Source of the DNA: an uncultured Sphingomonadales bacterium
GTDB taxonomy: Bacteria > Pseudomonadota > Alphaproteobacteria > Sphingomonadales > Sphingomonadaceae
Direction: 5' to 3'
Length of the DNA: 64,000 nucleotides
NCBI GenBank assembly: GCA_903832325.1
Contig: CAILBC010000003.1
Coordinates: 1-64,000 of the forward strand
Part shown: positions 21,319 through 29,537 of the stretch, one piece after another
How the letters are laid out: every line of letters begins with the position of its first letter
Position numbering within the stretch: position 1 is the first letter of the stretch
Made by a program: the position numbers and the translations under genes
The notes under the pieces: model-generated
What the model was told of the DNA's origin: nothing
Seen by the model: the letters and a program-made list of their open reading frames with translations, nothing else
Database searches by the model: none

Positions 21319-22551
21319 TCAAGCCCGCGCGCGCTTTTGCCGGATCAGCCGCAGATATGTATCGGCCACGGCCTGGTTGATCCGGTCCCAGCCGAAATCC
21401 AGGCTGCGTCGTTCGCCCGCTTCGCCGTGGCGGCGGCGCAGATCGGCATCGAGCAGATAGGCACGCAGCGCTTCGGCAAAGGCGTGGATCGCGCCGGGCC
21501 GGATCAGGCGCCCGCTCACGTGGTTCGATACCAGGCTTTCGCTGCCGGTCGCTTCGGCGGCAACCACCGGCAGCGCGCAGGCCATCGCCTCAAGCGTGAC
21601 ATTGCCGAACGTTTCGGTGACCGACGGGTTGAACAGCACGTCCATCGAAGCGACCGCGCGCGCCAGGTCTGCGCCGCCCTGAAACCCCACGAAAATCGCC
21701 TGCGGCAGCCGCGCTTCGAACCAGCCGCGTGCCGGCCCTTCGCCGATCACCAGCACTTTGTGCGCCAGGCCCTGCCGCGTCAGATCGTCGATGGTGTCGG
21801 CAAAGACATCCAGGCCTTTTTCCATCACCAGCCGGCCCAGAAAGCCGATCACCACCGCATCATCGGCAATGCCGAGCCCGCGGCGCCAATCCATGTCGCG
21901 CCGCCCGGGGTTGAAAATCGCGCGATCGACCCCGCGCGACCACAGCGCGATGTCGTAATTCATCCGCTGATCGCGCAGCACTTGCGCCATCGATTCAGAC
22001 GGTGCGACCAGCGCATCGCAGCGGCGATAAAACCGGCGCAGCATTGCGGTCAGCACCGGTTCGATCCACGCCATGTTGTAATAGCGCGGATAAGTATCGA
22101 ACCGGGTGTGCACGCTGGCCAGCACCGGCAGGCCGCGGTTGCGCGCCCAGGTTACGGCGCGGTGCCCGGCAATATCGGGCGATGAAACATGCATCACATT
22201 GGGCGCAAAGGCCGCCAGATCGCGCTGCGCGCGCAGGCCCAGTGCAAAAGGCAGGCGATATTCGCTGCGCCCCGGCAGTGCCATCGATGGCAGCGCAATC
22301 AGATCGCCCACCGGTTCGAACGCCGGCTTTTCCACCACCGGCGAATAGACCCGCACCGCCGCACCATGGTCCAGCAGATAGCCCACCAGCCGGTTCAGCG
22401 CCTGGTTCGCACCATCGCGCACATAGTTGTAGTTTCCGCTGAACAACGCAACGCGCAGTCCGGCCAGATCGGCAGGTGCGGCAGAACCGGGCAAAACCGA
22501 TGCCGGCGGCGTATCCAGGGAAGGCTGTGTCGGATGCATTCGCGCGCCCAT
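21319..22551 (-). CDS. GT4-family glycosyltransferase
   Basis: This is a 410-residue GT-B fold retaining glycosyltransferase. The acceptor-side N-terminal domain has GNYNYVRDGANQALNRLVGYLL. The nucleotide-sugar side carries GFLGRLVMEKGLDVF, IGEGPAR and the EX7E motif in TETFGNVTLEAMACALPVV. It resembles glycolipid mannosyl- or glucosyltransferases of the MgtA/SqdX group; donor and acceptor cannot be read from sequence. MGARMHP at 22551 is taken as the start, with a second ATG four codons later. It is monocistronic between two hairpins. Confidence 0.82.
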   Translation of the reverse strand: MGARMHPTQPSLDTPPASVLPGSAAPADLAGLRVALFSGNYNYVRDGANQALNRLVGYLLDHGAAVRVYSPVVEKPAFEPVGDLIALPSMALPGRSEYRLPFALGLRAQRDLAAFAPNVMHVSSPDIAGHRAVTWARNRGLPVLASVHTRFDTYPRYYNMAWIEPVLTAMLRRFYRRCDALVAPSESMAQVLRDQRMNYDIALWSRGVDRAIFNPGRRDMDWRRGLGIADDAVVIGFLGRLVMEKGLDVFADTIDDLTRQGLAHKVLVIGEGPARGWFEARLPQAIFVGFQGGADLARAVASMDVLFNPSVTETFGNVTLEAMACALPVVAAEATGSESLVSNHVSGRLIRPGAIHAFAEALRAYLLDADLRRRHGEAGERRSLDFGWDRINQAVADTYLRLIRQKRARA

Positions 22552-22672
22552 AACCGGCTTGGCGGCTTTTGTCGCGCCTTCGTGTGCCAAACCTGCGGCA
22601 GACTGTCGACGATATCGGTCAAACTGGCGAAATCGGGCCGCCCTTGCCACACGGATCGCCTGCGTCAAAACA

Positions 22673-22700
22673 GAAACGGGCCGCAAAAGCGGCCCGTTTC
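22673..22700 (-). terminator. Strong intrinsic terminator hairpin after the TonB receptor
   Basis: A perfect 12-bp stem GAAACGGGCCGC / GCGGCCCGTTTC with a 4-base loop begins 26 bases past the receptor stop on the minus strand. T-rich bases follow. It separates the receptor from the glycosyltransferase gene. Confidence 0.8.
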
Positions 22701-22725
22701 CATGCATTGATGCGTGATCTGATGA

Positions 22726-25050
22726 TCAGAAGCGCATCTTGAACGAAGCCTGGAAAGCACGGCGGGTCTGATAGATCGACAGACCGCCCGACTGCACCAC
22801 CACCGGCTGCGTGTTCCACAAGTTGGTCACCGACACGCCTAGCGAATAGTTGCTGTATTTTGCGCTCAGCGACAGCACGCCATAGTTGTAGGCGCCCACA
22901 CCGCTGCCTGGCTGTTCGCCGGTGAACTTGTGGACATAGCTGAACGTGTACGATCCGTCGTTGTACAGCAGACCCACGGTTTCGGTATCGCGCGGCGCCT
23001 GCGGCAACCAGGTGTGCGCCACTTCATCCTTTGACGACATCAGCGTGGCATTGGCCAGCGCTGTGAGGTGCGGCATGATCACATAGCTGATCTGGCCTTC
23101 GATGCCTTCATACCGGGCCGGATTGCCATTGATCGTGGTCTGGTTGGTGGTCGGGTCGAGATAGCTCGAATTGCTCGACAGGATATAATAAACGTCCGCA
23201 TCGATGTTCAGCCGTTCACCGGCATAGACAAACCCGCCCTGCCAGTTGGTGGTCTTGGTTGGCGTGGGCTGCAGCGGCACGATGGCATTGCTGGCGCCGG
23301 CGGTTTCCAGGCTGGCCCCGAGCGAGGGGATCAGGAACCCCTTGGCAAACTGGGCATAGACCGAAAGGTTGGGCTGGATCAGATAGTTGATCGTTGCATA
23401 GGGCAGAGTGGGGCGGAAGTTTTCGTGCGCATAGACACCCACGCGGGCTGATTGCGAAGCGATCGGGGTGTTGATGAAGCGGCTGAATGTCTGCACCTTG
23501 ATCCCCGGGGTAAGGGTCAGCTTGTCATCCAGCAGCTTGAACGCCATTTCGCCAAAGAACTGCACCTGGTTCCAGCCGGAATGCTCGTCATACTTGATAT
23601 AGGCGGGGATCGGGGTCGTGCCATCGGCTTCCAGATGGGTGCCGCCGGCCTTTTCCTTCCAGTTGAAGTTCGATCCGTTGTTCATGATCGCGATGTTGAA
23701 ATATTCATCGCCCAGGCCGCCCGCAGCCGACGCAGTGGTGAAATCATAGTCATAACGGAAACGGCGCGTGGTCGCGTGTTCGTACCACAGGCCCGCTTTC
23801 AGAATGCCCAGCGGATTGGTCCAGGTCGCCTGCAGGATATCGCCCATCACGCGGTACTGGTTGTTCTTGGTATAGCCGCCGATATCACCGGCAATCGCGC
23901 TGCCGCCGCTGCCGCCGACTTTGCTGCCCATGGCCTTCACGTTGGTAAAGCCATCGCCGGTGCACTGGGTTGCGGTCGAAAGCACGTTGCACGGTGTGGT
24001 CGAATCTTCGGTCGATACCGTGAAGTTCTTGTAGAAGTAGGTATAGGCCTTGTTGTCGATGGCGATATTGCTCGCCACGTTCCACTGCAGGCGCGCGATC
24101 TGGAAATCGGTGGTCTTGATTTCCCAGTTCCAGTCGGTGCGCGCGTTGGTATAGCCCGATCCGGCGGCCTGGCTGGGGTCGATGCCGCCAAAATTGATGC
24201 CGAACTGGGCAACCTGCGCCGCGGTGGCACCGCCACCAGCGTCCGACTGGTGGAACGGGCTGTGGTTGTAGGCGCTGACCAGCGTCAACTTGGCATTGCT
24301 GCCCAGCGGCAGTTCGGCCTTCAGGAACAGGTTGGTCCAGTCACCGCTTTCATGCGTCAGCGCGCCGTTGGTGGTCTTGTATTCGCCCACACCGATCAGC
24401 TTCAGCCCGCCCAGCGATTTGATCGCGCCGCTGTTGACGGTCAGGCGTTCCATCCAGGTCGAAAAGCTGCCATAAACGGCCTGGTTCTCGATGAAAAACT
24501 TGTCGGCCACTTCGCGGGTGACAATGTGCACCTGGCCGCCATAGCTGGCCTGGCCCAGGTCTGTCGCACCGCCGGGGCCGCGATCGACGATGATCCGGTC
24601 ATAGGTGCCGTTGGGGAAATACGAGGTCGAATGGTGCGTCGGATCGTTGGTGTCGCCAAACGGGATGCCATCGATGGTGATGTTGTACTGGCCGTCGGTG
24701 AAGCCGCGCAGCGAGATCTTGGCATCGCCCAGGCCCACGCCGTTACCGCTGCTGGGCTGAAGCGCCGCGCTCGGGGTCAACAGTACGACCTGGCTGTAAT
24801 CGGCCGTCGGGGCGATGGCGTTTTCGATGATCGAGCGCGAAACGATCGACTGCGGTTCAAACGTGTGCACCGACGAGGTGATCGGCGTCGCCTGGTTCAC
24901 CTTGGTACCGGTAACGACGATATCATCGGTGTTGCGGATCGGCGTTTCCGTCGCGGCAGGTGCCGCATCAGCGGCAAACGCGGGGGCGGCGGCGCACAGC
25001 GCGATAACACTGGTGGCAAGCGCCATCTGGCGAAGTCGAAGGCTTGGCAT
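22726..25050 (-). CDS. TonB-dependent receptor
   Basis: This is a 774-residue outer-membrane importer. The signal peptide is MALATSVIALCAAAPAFAADA. A TonB-box-like DDIVVTGTKV and a plug domain (KISLRGFTDGQYNITIDGIPFGD) follow. The 22-strand barrel ends in FQASFKMRF with the terminal Phe used for BAM recognition. The start is set at MPSLRLRQ because of the signal peptide; the longer open frame upstream looks non-coding. It stands alone between two hairpins. The ligand (siderophore, sugar or other) is not apparent. Confidence 0.9.
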   Translation of the reverse strand: MPSLRLRQMALATSVIALCAAAPAFAADAAPAATETPIRNTDDIVVTGTKVNQATPITSSVHTFEPQSIVSRSIIENAIAPTADYSQVVLLTPSAALQPSSGNGVGLGDAKISLRGFTDGQYNITIDGIPFGDTNDPTHHSTSYFPNGTYDRIIVDRGPGGATDLGQASYGGQVHIVTREVADKFFIENQAVYGSFSTWMERLTVNSGAIKSLGGLKLIGVGEYKTTNGALTHESGDWTNLFLKAELPLGSNAKLTLVSAYNHSPFHQSDAGGGATAAQVAQFGINFGGIDPSQAAGSGYTNARTDWNWEIKTTDFQIARLQWNVASNIAIDNKAYTYFYKNFTVSTEDSTTPCNVLSTATQCTGDGFTNVKAMGSKVGGSGGSAIAGDIGGYTKNNQYRVMGDILQATWTNPLGILKAGLWYEHATTRRFRYDYDFTTASAAGGLGDEYFNIAIMNNGSNFNWKEKAGGTHLEADGTTPIPAYIKYDEHSGWNQVQFFGEMAFKLLDDKLTLTPGIKVQTFSRFINTPIASQSARVGVYAHENFRPTLPYATINYLIQPNLSVYAQFAKGFLIPSLGASLETAGASNAIVPLQPTPTKTTNWQGGFVYAGERLNIDADVYYILSSNSSYLDPTTNQTTINGNPARYEGIEGQISYVIMPHLTALANATLMSSKDEVAHTWLPQAPRDTETVGLLYNDGSYTFSYVHKFTGEQPGSGVGAYNYGVLSLSAKYSNYSLGVSVTNLWNTQPVVVQSGGLSIYQTRRAFQASFKMRF

Positions 25051-25259
25051 GGTGATCCACTGCTGGTGAAAAAGCATGGACCGCGCCTGACAAATGCCCG
25101 TGACGTTTGTGTTTCGAAATGATTCAACTTGGTAATGTTTGTGATGCCCGATGGACGGCAAAGCCATCTATCTGACTGAAACGCAATGGAATGACCTTGC
25201 CCTACGCAATGCTGCGATGCAACGATTGCGCGCAGGTGGCGTATTTGCGCCACAGTGCG

Positions 25260-25290
25260 CACCCGGGCGGCACCGCCTGCCGCCCGGGTG
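25260..25290 (-). terminator. Hairpin downstream of the CsgG-like gene
   Basis: A perfect 12-bp stem CACCCGGGCGGC / GCCGCCCGGGTG with a 7-base loop lies 37 bases after the csgG-like stop and before the receptor gene. There is no T-run. The remaining 277-base spacer (25051-25327) holds no ORF I would support and probably contains the receptor promoter. Confidence 0.65.
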
Positions 25291-25327
25291 CCATCACGCC
25301 GGAATGCGCTCGATTATCGGGCCCGCT

Positions 25328-26293
25328 TTATTGTGATGGCGCCAGCTTGGTGTTCAGCACCCAGCCGACATTGTCGTTTTCATCGGCCACTTCCCACCAC
25401 AGCCCGTCGCGATTGCCGGTGGGATAGACTTTTGTGCCCGGGGCCAGCGTGCGGATTGCCGCGGCGGTGGGCACAGGCCTGGCCCGCAGCGCCGCCGGCG
25501 CGATCGTGGCATAGGCGCGCTGGGGCGAGGCTTCGGCCGTACCGGTTGATCCTTGTTCCAGCCCGCCTAGCTCGGTCACCAGCTTGGTATAGGCATCGAT
25601 GAACGCCAGCGTGACAATCCGCCCGATATCGGTGTTGTCATAGCCACCGCCGACCACGCCACCGCCGATCGCGCCGAAAATGCCGGCGCCCGCGCCAAAA
25701 CCGATGTCATTCTTGGCCGCATAACCTTCGACCGTGGCGATGGTTTCGGTGGTGCGCACATTGGTGACCGACAGCACCGTGTTCGCCTCAAGCTTGCGCG
25801 AGTGGATGCCGCCGACCAGTCCGCCAAACGCGCCGCCGAGCATGCCGCCCACCGCCGCACCCGCGCCCGATCCCTGAACATTGCGGTTTGCGCCCTGGAT
25901 TTCGGCCTGCATCACATAGTCGGCCGCCTTGATCTGGCCCGAACCCACGTTTGATCCGCGTTGCAGCCCCAGTGATCCGCCAATGTCGCGCTCACGCTGC
26001 GCCGCCTGCAGGCCCGATCCGCGATCGACCAGATTGAAGCAGCCCGACCGCTGCACCATGACTTTCAACAGTTTTTGCGGCGCGGCCAGGCTGTATTGCG
26101 TCCAGCCATAGGGATCATCGCCATCAACGATGGAAATCGTGCCCAGCTTGCGCGTGCAATGCGGCACGTCGGCTTCTGCCCGTTGCTGCATTTTCTGGCC
26201 GTTGGATGGTTTTGCCGGGGTCGATTGCGCAATCGCTGCGGCATTTGCGGAAATCATGGCCACAATCGTCATGGCCGATACGAATCGTTTCAT
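25328..26293 (-). CDS. CsgG/HfaB-family secreted protein with C-terminal SH3-like domain
   Basis: This is a 321-residue exported protein. The signal peptide is MTIVAMISANAAAIAQS. A CsgG-type domain spans about residues 50-240 (KLLKVMVQRSGCFNLVDR, then IKAADYVMQAEI and SVTNVRTTETIATVEG). It is interrupted by two Gly-zipper stretches (GGMLGGAFGGLVGG and GAGAGIFGAIGGGVVGGG). The last 55 residues resemble a bacterial SH3 domain (ALRARPVPTAAAIRTL, GLWWEVADENDNVGWV). No lipobox is present, unlike CsgG itself. No curli or holdfast genes are nearby, so its role is unknown. Confidence 0.75.
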   Translation of the reverse strand: MKRFVSAMTIVAMISANAAAIAQSTPAKPSNGQKMQQRAEADVPHCTRKLGTISIVDGDDPYGWTQYSLAAPQKLLKVMVQRSGCFNLVDRGSGLQAAQRERDIGGSLGLQRGSNVGSGQIKAADYVMQAEIQGANRNVQGSGAGAAVGGMLGGAFGGLVGGIHSRKLEANTVLSVTNVRTTETIATVEGYAAKNDIGFGAGAGIFGAIGGGVVGGGYDNTDIGRIVTLAFIDAYTKLVTELGGLEQGSTGTAEASPQRAYATIAPAALRARPVPTAAAIRTLAPGTKVYPTGNRDGLWWEVADENDNVGWVLNTKLAPSQ

Positions 26294-26390
26294 TGCCTGC
26301 TCCCTGAACCGTGCAAGTACGACCGCTTTTTTTTCAGATTAGGTCGCATCGGCAGGCGACGCAAGCGCACTTCCGCCGCCCGGAACGCAG

Positions 26391-26429
26391 GACGGCGCGA
26401 AAACCCGGGATCCGGGTCTTCGCGCCGTC
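26391..26429 (-). terminator. 18-bp stem hairpin downstream of typA
   Basis: GACGGCGCGAA.ACCCGG pairs with CCGGGT.TTCGCGCCGTC across a 3-base loop, with one G-U wobble on the minus transcript. It lies 42 bases past the typA stop. It is the largest stem in the window and probably ends typA transcription, although no long T-run follows. Confidence 0.75.
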
Positions 26430-26470
26430 GCAGGCTGTCAGCGCCGCAGCAGGTGCCGCGGCCGCAAAGA

Positions 26471-28315
26471 TCAGGCCGCTTCTTTCTTGCGGCTGGCTTT
26501 CTTGCGTTCGTTCGGATCGAGGATCGCCTTGCGCAGGCGGATCGACTGCGGCGTCACTTCGACCATTTCGTCATCGTCGATATAGGCGATCGCCTGTTCC
26601 AGCGTCATCACTTTGGGCGGGGTCAGGCGGATCGCGTCATCCTTGCCGGTCGAACGGAAGTTGGTCAGCTGCTTGGATTTCAGCGGGTTCACTTCCAGAT
26701 CGTCGGGCTTGGCGTTTTCGCCGATGATCATGCCTTCATACACTTTTTCCTGGGGCGACACGAACAGGATGCCGCGTTCTTCCAGGCTGTTCAGCGCATA
26801 GCCAACCGCTTCACCGGTCGAATTCGAAATCAGCACGCCGTTCTGGCGCCCTTCGATCGCGCCCTTGTGGGGGCCGTATTTTTCAAACAGGCGGTTCATG
26901 ATTCCGGTGCCGCGCGTGTCGGACAGGAATTCGCCGTGATAGCCGATCAGGCCGCGCGAAGGCGCCGAAAAGGTGATGCGCGTCTTGCCCGCGCCCGACG
27001 GACGCATGTCGGTCAGTTCGGCTTTGCGGCGCTGCATCTTTTCCACGACCGTGCCGGCATATTCGTCGTCCACATCGATCAGCACGGTTTCGTACGGTTC
27101 GGTGCGGGCGCCGGTTTCGTCGGTGTCAAACAGCACGCGCGGCCGGCTGATGCCCAGCTCAAAGCCTTCGCGGCGCATCGTTTCGATCAGCACGCCCAGC
27201 TGCAATTCGCCGCGGCCGGCCACTTCAAAGCTGTCCTTGTCGGCGCTTTCGGTCACGCGGATCGCCACGTTGGTTTCCGATTCGCGAAACAGCCGGTCGC
27301 GGATCATGCGGCTGGTCACTTTATCACCTTCGCGGCCGGCAAAGGGGCTGTCGTTCACGGCAAATCGCATTGCCAGGGTCGGCGGATCGATCGGCTGCGA
27401 ATAAATCGCGGTGGTCACGCTCTGGTCGGCGATGGTGTGGGCAACGGTCGCCTTTTCCAGGCCGGCCAGCGCGATGATGTCACCCGCCTTGGCTTCTTCC
27501 ACCGGCACGCGTTCCAGACCCTGGAACGACATCAGCTTTGATGCGCGGCCCACTTCGATCACTTTTCCATCGCGATCCAGCGCATGGATCGGCTGGTTCA
27601 CGCGGATGCGGCCCGATTGCACGCGGCCCGTCAGCACGCGGCCCATGAAGTTGTCCCGATCGAGCAGCGTCGCCAGAAAGCTGAACGGCGCATCCACATC
27701 AAGATTGGGCGCCGGCACGTGGCTGACGATCTTTTCGAACAGCGGGATCAGCGTGCCTTCGCGCGCATCTTCGTCTTCGCTGGCATAGCCGTTGCGGCCC
27801 GAGGCATAAAGCACCGGGAATTCCAGCTGTTCGTCATTGGCTTCCAGATTGACGAACAGATCGAACACTTCGTCCAGCACTTCCTGCGGGCGGCCGTCGG
27901 CGCGGTCGATCTTGTTCACCACCACGATCGGCTTCAGCCCCAGCGCCAGCGCCTTGCCCGTCACAAACTTGGTCTGCGGCATCGCGCCTTCGGAACTGTC
28001 GACCAGCAGGATCACGCCATCGACCATGCTCAGGATGCGTTCGACTTCGCCGCCGAAATCGGCGTGGCCGGGGGTGTCGACAATGTTGATCCGGGTCAGT
28101 TCGCCAGTGGTCGGGTGTTCCCATTCCACCGACGTGCACTTGGCCAGGATGGTGATCCCGCGTTCCTTTTCCAGGTCATTCGAATCCATCGCGCGTTCTT
28201 CGATCCGCTGGTTTTCGCGAAACGTGCCGGACTGGCGGAACAACTGATCGACCAGCGTGGTTTTGCCATGGTCGACGTGGGCGATGATCGCGATATTGCG
28301 CAGGGCGCTGGACAT
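26471..28315 (-). CDS. typA: TypA/BipA ribosome-associated translational GTPase
   Basis: This is a 614-residue EF-G-like GTPase. G1 is AHVDHGKTT (about 12-20), G2 includes ERGITI, G3 is DTPGHADF and G4 is NKIDRADGRP. Domain II, EF-G-like domains III and V, and the BipA-specific C-terminal domain (RLTPPKVMTLEQAIAYIDDDEMVEVTPQ, given here only as a landmark around residues 560-590) follow. It binds ribosomes and helps growth under cold or stress. MSSALRNIAII is the conserved start; upstream in-frame residues are spacer. A Lys/Arg-rich tail ends the protein. Confidence 0.96.
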   Translation of the reverse strand: MSSALRNIAIIAHVDHGKTTLVDQLFRQSGTFRENQRIEERAMDSNDLEKERGITILAKCTSVEWEHPTTGELTRINIVDTPGHADFGGEVERILSMVDGVILLVDSSEGAMPQTKFVTGKALALGLKPIVVVNKIDRADGRPQEVLDEVFDLFVNLEANDEQLEFPVLYASGRNGYASEDEDAREGTLIPLFEKIVSHVPAPNLDVDAPFSFLATLLDRDNFMGRVLTGRVQSGRIRVNQPIHALDRDGKVIEVGRASKLMSFQGLERVPVEEAKAGDIIALAGLEKATVAHTIADQSVTTAIYSQPIDPPTLAMRFAVNDSPFAGREGDKVTSRMIRDRLFRESETNVAIRVTESADKDSFEVAGRGELQLGVLIETMRREGFELGISRPRVLFDTDETGARTEPYETVLIDVDDEYAGTVVEKMQRRKAELTDMRPSGAGKTRITFSAPSRGLIGYHGEFLSDTRGTGIMNRLFEKYGPHKGAIEGRQNGVLISNSTGEAVGYALNSLEERGILFVSPQEKVYEGMIIGENAKPDDLEVNPLKSKQLTNFRSTGKDDAIRLTPPKVMTLEQAIAYIDDDEMVEVTPQSIRLRKAILDPNERKKASRKKEAA

Positions 28316-28506
28316 CAAAAAGGCTTTCGCAAAAGAGCGGCGCTGTAGAGCCGGGGTCTTGTAGGGACAACTTGTGGGGTCTGGCGCCAGCTTTTTCCGA
28401 AGATGCACGAGACTGGCCGGGGGCATGCCTCTCATCCCCGGCGCGAGTGCCCGGATGGGCGGGCCCTTACCGTTTTTTGTGCGTTGCGGCAAGTGGCGGT
28501 TTTCAA

Positions 28507-28550
28507 GCGGGCCACACCGCATTCGCGGCATCACCGCTTGCGGCCCGCTG
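28507..28550. repeat. Inverted repeat in the typA-DUF805 spacer
   Basis: AGCGGGCC and GGCCCGCT flank 28 bases that contain an inner CCGC/GCGG stem, so the 297-base spacer can fold into a branched structure about 60 bases before the first DUF805 gene. The spacer otherwise shows only promoter-sized space for typA and the DUF805 pair. Confidence 0.4.
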
Positions 28551-28612
28551 ACAACCATGGCCTATTCCATCCCGAATCTGGGTTCAACACTGCACACTCC
28601 GGGGGACCGAAT

Positions 28613-29041
28613 ATGGAATCGATGCTTTTGCCATTTCGTCGATACGCCGATTTTCAGGGCCGATCGGGTCGTCAGGAATACTGGATGTTCTTCCTTTTCA
28701 ACATGATCATCTACATGGTGCTGGGCGGCTTGAGCGTCAGCGCGCTCATCGCAATGGCAGCGCCGGTCGATCTGGCCCAGGGCAGATCTTTCCCGTTGAC
28801 CGGGTTCATTTGCCTGATCCTGCTGGGGCTCTATGGACTGGCGGTGCTCATCCCGAGCCTTGCAGTCCAGGTGCGTCGCTTTCATGATCAGGACAAATCG
28901 GGCTGGTTCATCCTTTTGGGGCTGATTCCCTATCTGGGCGGCCTGGTCCTGCTGATTTTCATGTGCCTGGAAGGCACGCGCGGGCGCAACCGGTTTGGCG
29001 CCGATCCGCGCGATCCCTATGGCGCCGACGTGTTCGGCTGA
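28613..29041 (+). CDS. DUF805 family inner-membrane protein
   Basis: This 142-residue protein has the DUF805 pattern: an N-terminal Arg/aromatic motif (FRRYADFQGRSGRQEYW), three to four hydrophobic segments (about 25-50, 65-90, 100-118) and the conserved VRRFHDQDKSGW loop followed by GRNRFG. DUF805 members are inner-membrane proteins of unknown function. GGGGGACC precedes the ATG. A paralogue follows after 46 bases. Confidence 0.85.
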   Translation: MESMLLPFRRYADFQGRSGRQEYWMFFLFNMIIYMVLGGLSVSALIAMAAPVDLAQGRSFPLTGFICLILLGLYGLAVLIPSLAVQVRRFHDQDKSGWFILLGLIPYLGGLVLLIFMCLEGTRGRNRFGADPRDPYGADVFG

Positions 29042-29087
29042 TCCGCCAGATGCCCTTTGACCAGACGCCGTTCGAAAAGGTTTGCGC

Positions 29088-29507
29088 ATGCTGCCGCTGA
29101 TGTTTCTGCCCTATCGCCGCTTTTTCGACTTCGGCGGGCGGTCGCGACGGCGCGAATTCTGGTCATTCTGGCTGTTCAATGTGGTGGTCTATGTCGGTCT
29201 GCTGGCCTTGTTCGGCCAGCAGACCGCGATGGTGCGGCCCGGCATGGTGTCCTACGAAACCCACCTGACCGGCATGTGGGAAACCGTGGGTGACACGTTC
29301 ATCCTGATCAACCTGATCCCGTTTTTGGCGGTCAGCGTTCGCCGGCTGCACGATCAGGATCGCAGCGGGTGGCTGATGCTGCTGGGCCTGATCCCGGTGC
29401 TGGGCTGGTTTGCGCTGTTCGTGTTGTGCCTGCTGGATGGCAACCCCGGCGAAAACCGCTATGGCCCCGATCCCAAGAAACCGTGGGATGCGGAAGTGTT
29501 CCGCTAA
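29088..29507 (+). CDS. DUF805 family inner-membrane protein, paralogue of the preceding gene
   Basis: This 139-residue protein has the same layout as its neighbour: FLPYRRFFDFGGRSRRREFW, membrane segments, VRRLHDQDRSGW and GENRYGPDP. The ATG at 29088 follows AAAAGG by seven bases and is preferred to a TTG two codons earlier. The pair probably arose by tandem duplication and is co-transcribed. Function is unknown. Confidence 0.85.
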   Translation: MLPLMFLPYRRFFDFGGRSRRREFWSFWLFNVVVYVGLLALFGQQTAMVRPGMVSYETHLTGMWETVGDTFILINLIPFLAVSVRRLHDQDRSGWLMLLGLIPVLGWFALFVLCLLDGNPGENRYGPDPKKPWDAEVFR

Positions 29508-29537
29508 AGCTCGCGCAAAACCCTAAAGCTCGCGCAA
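29504..29537. repeat. 15-bp direct repeat spanning the converging ends of DUF805 and ybbP
   Basis: CTAAAGCTCGCGCAA occurs at 29504-29518 and again at 29523-29537. The first copy contains the DUF805 stop and the second encodes the last residues and stop of ybbP on the other strand. One gene end appears to have been duplicated onto the other. Confidence 0.8.

Noticed and set aside
28316..28612. Small RNA (6S-like) in the typA-DUF805 spacer
   Set aside because: An inverted repeat is present, but the overall fold and conserved bubble of 6S RNA could not be recognised.
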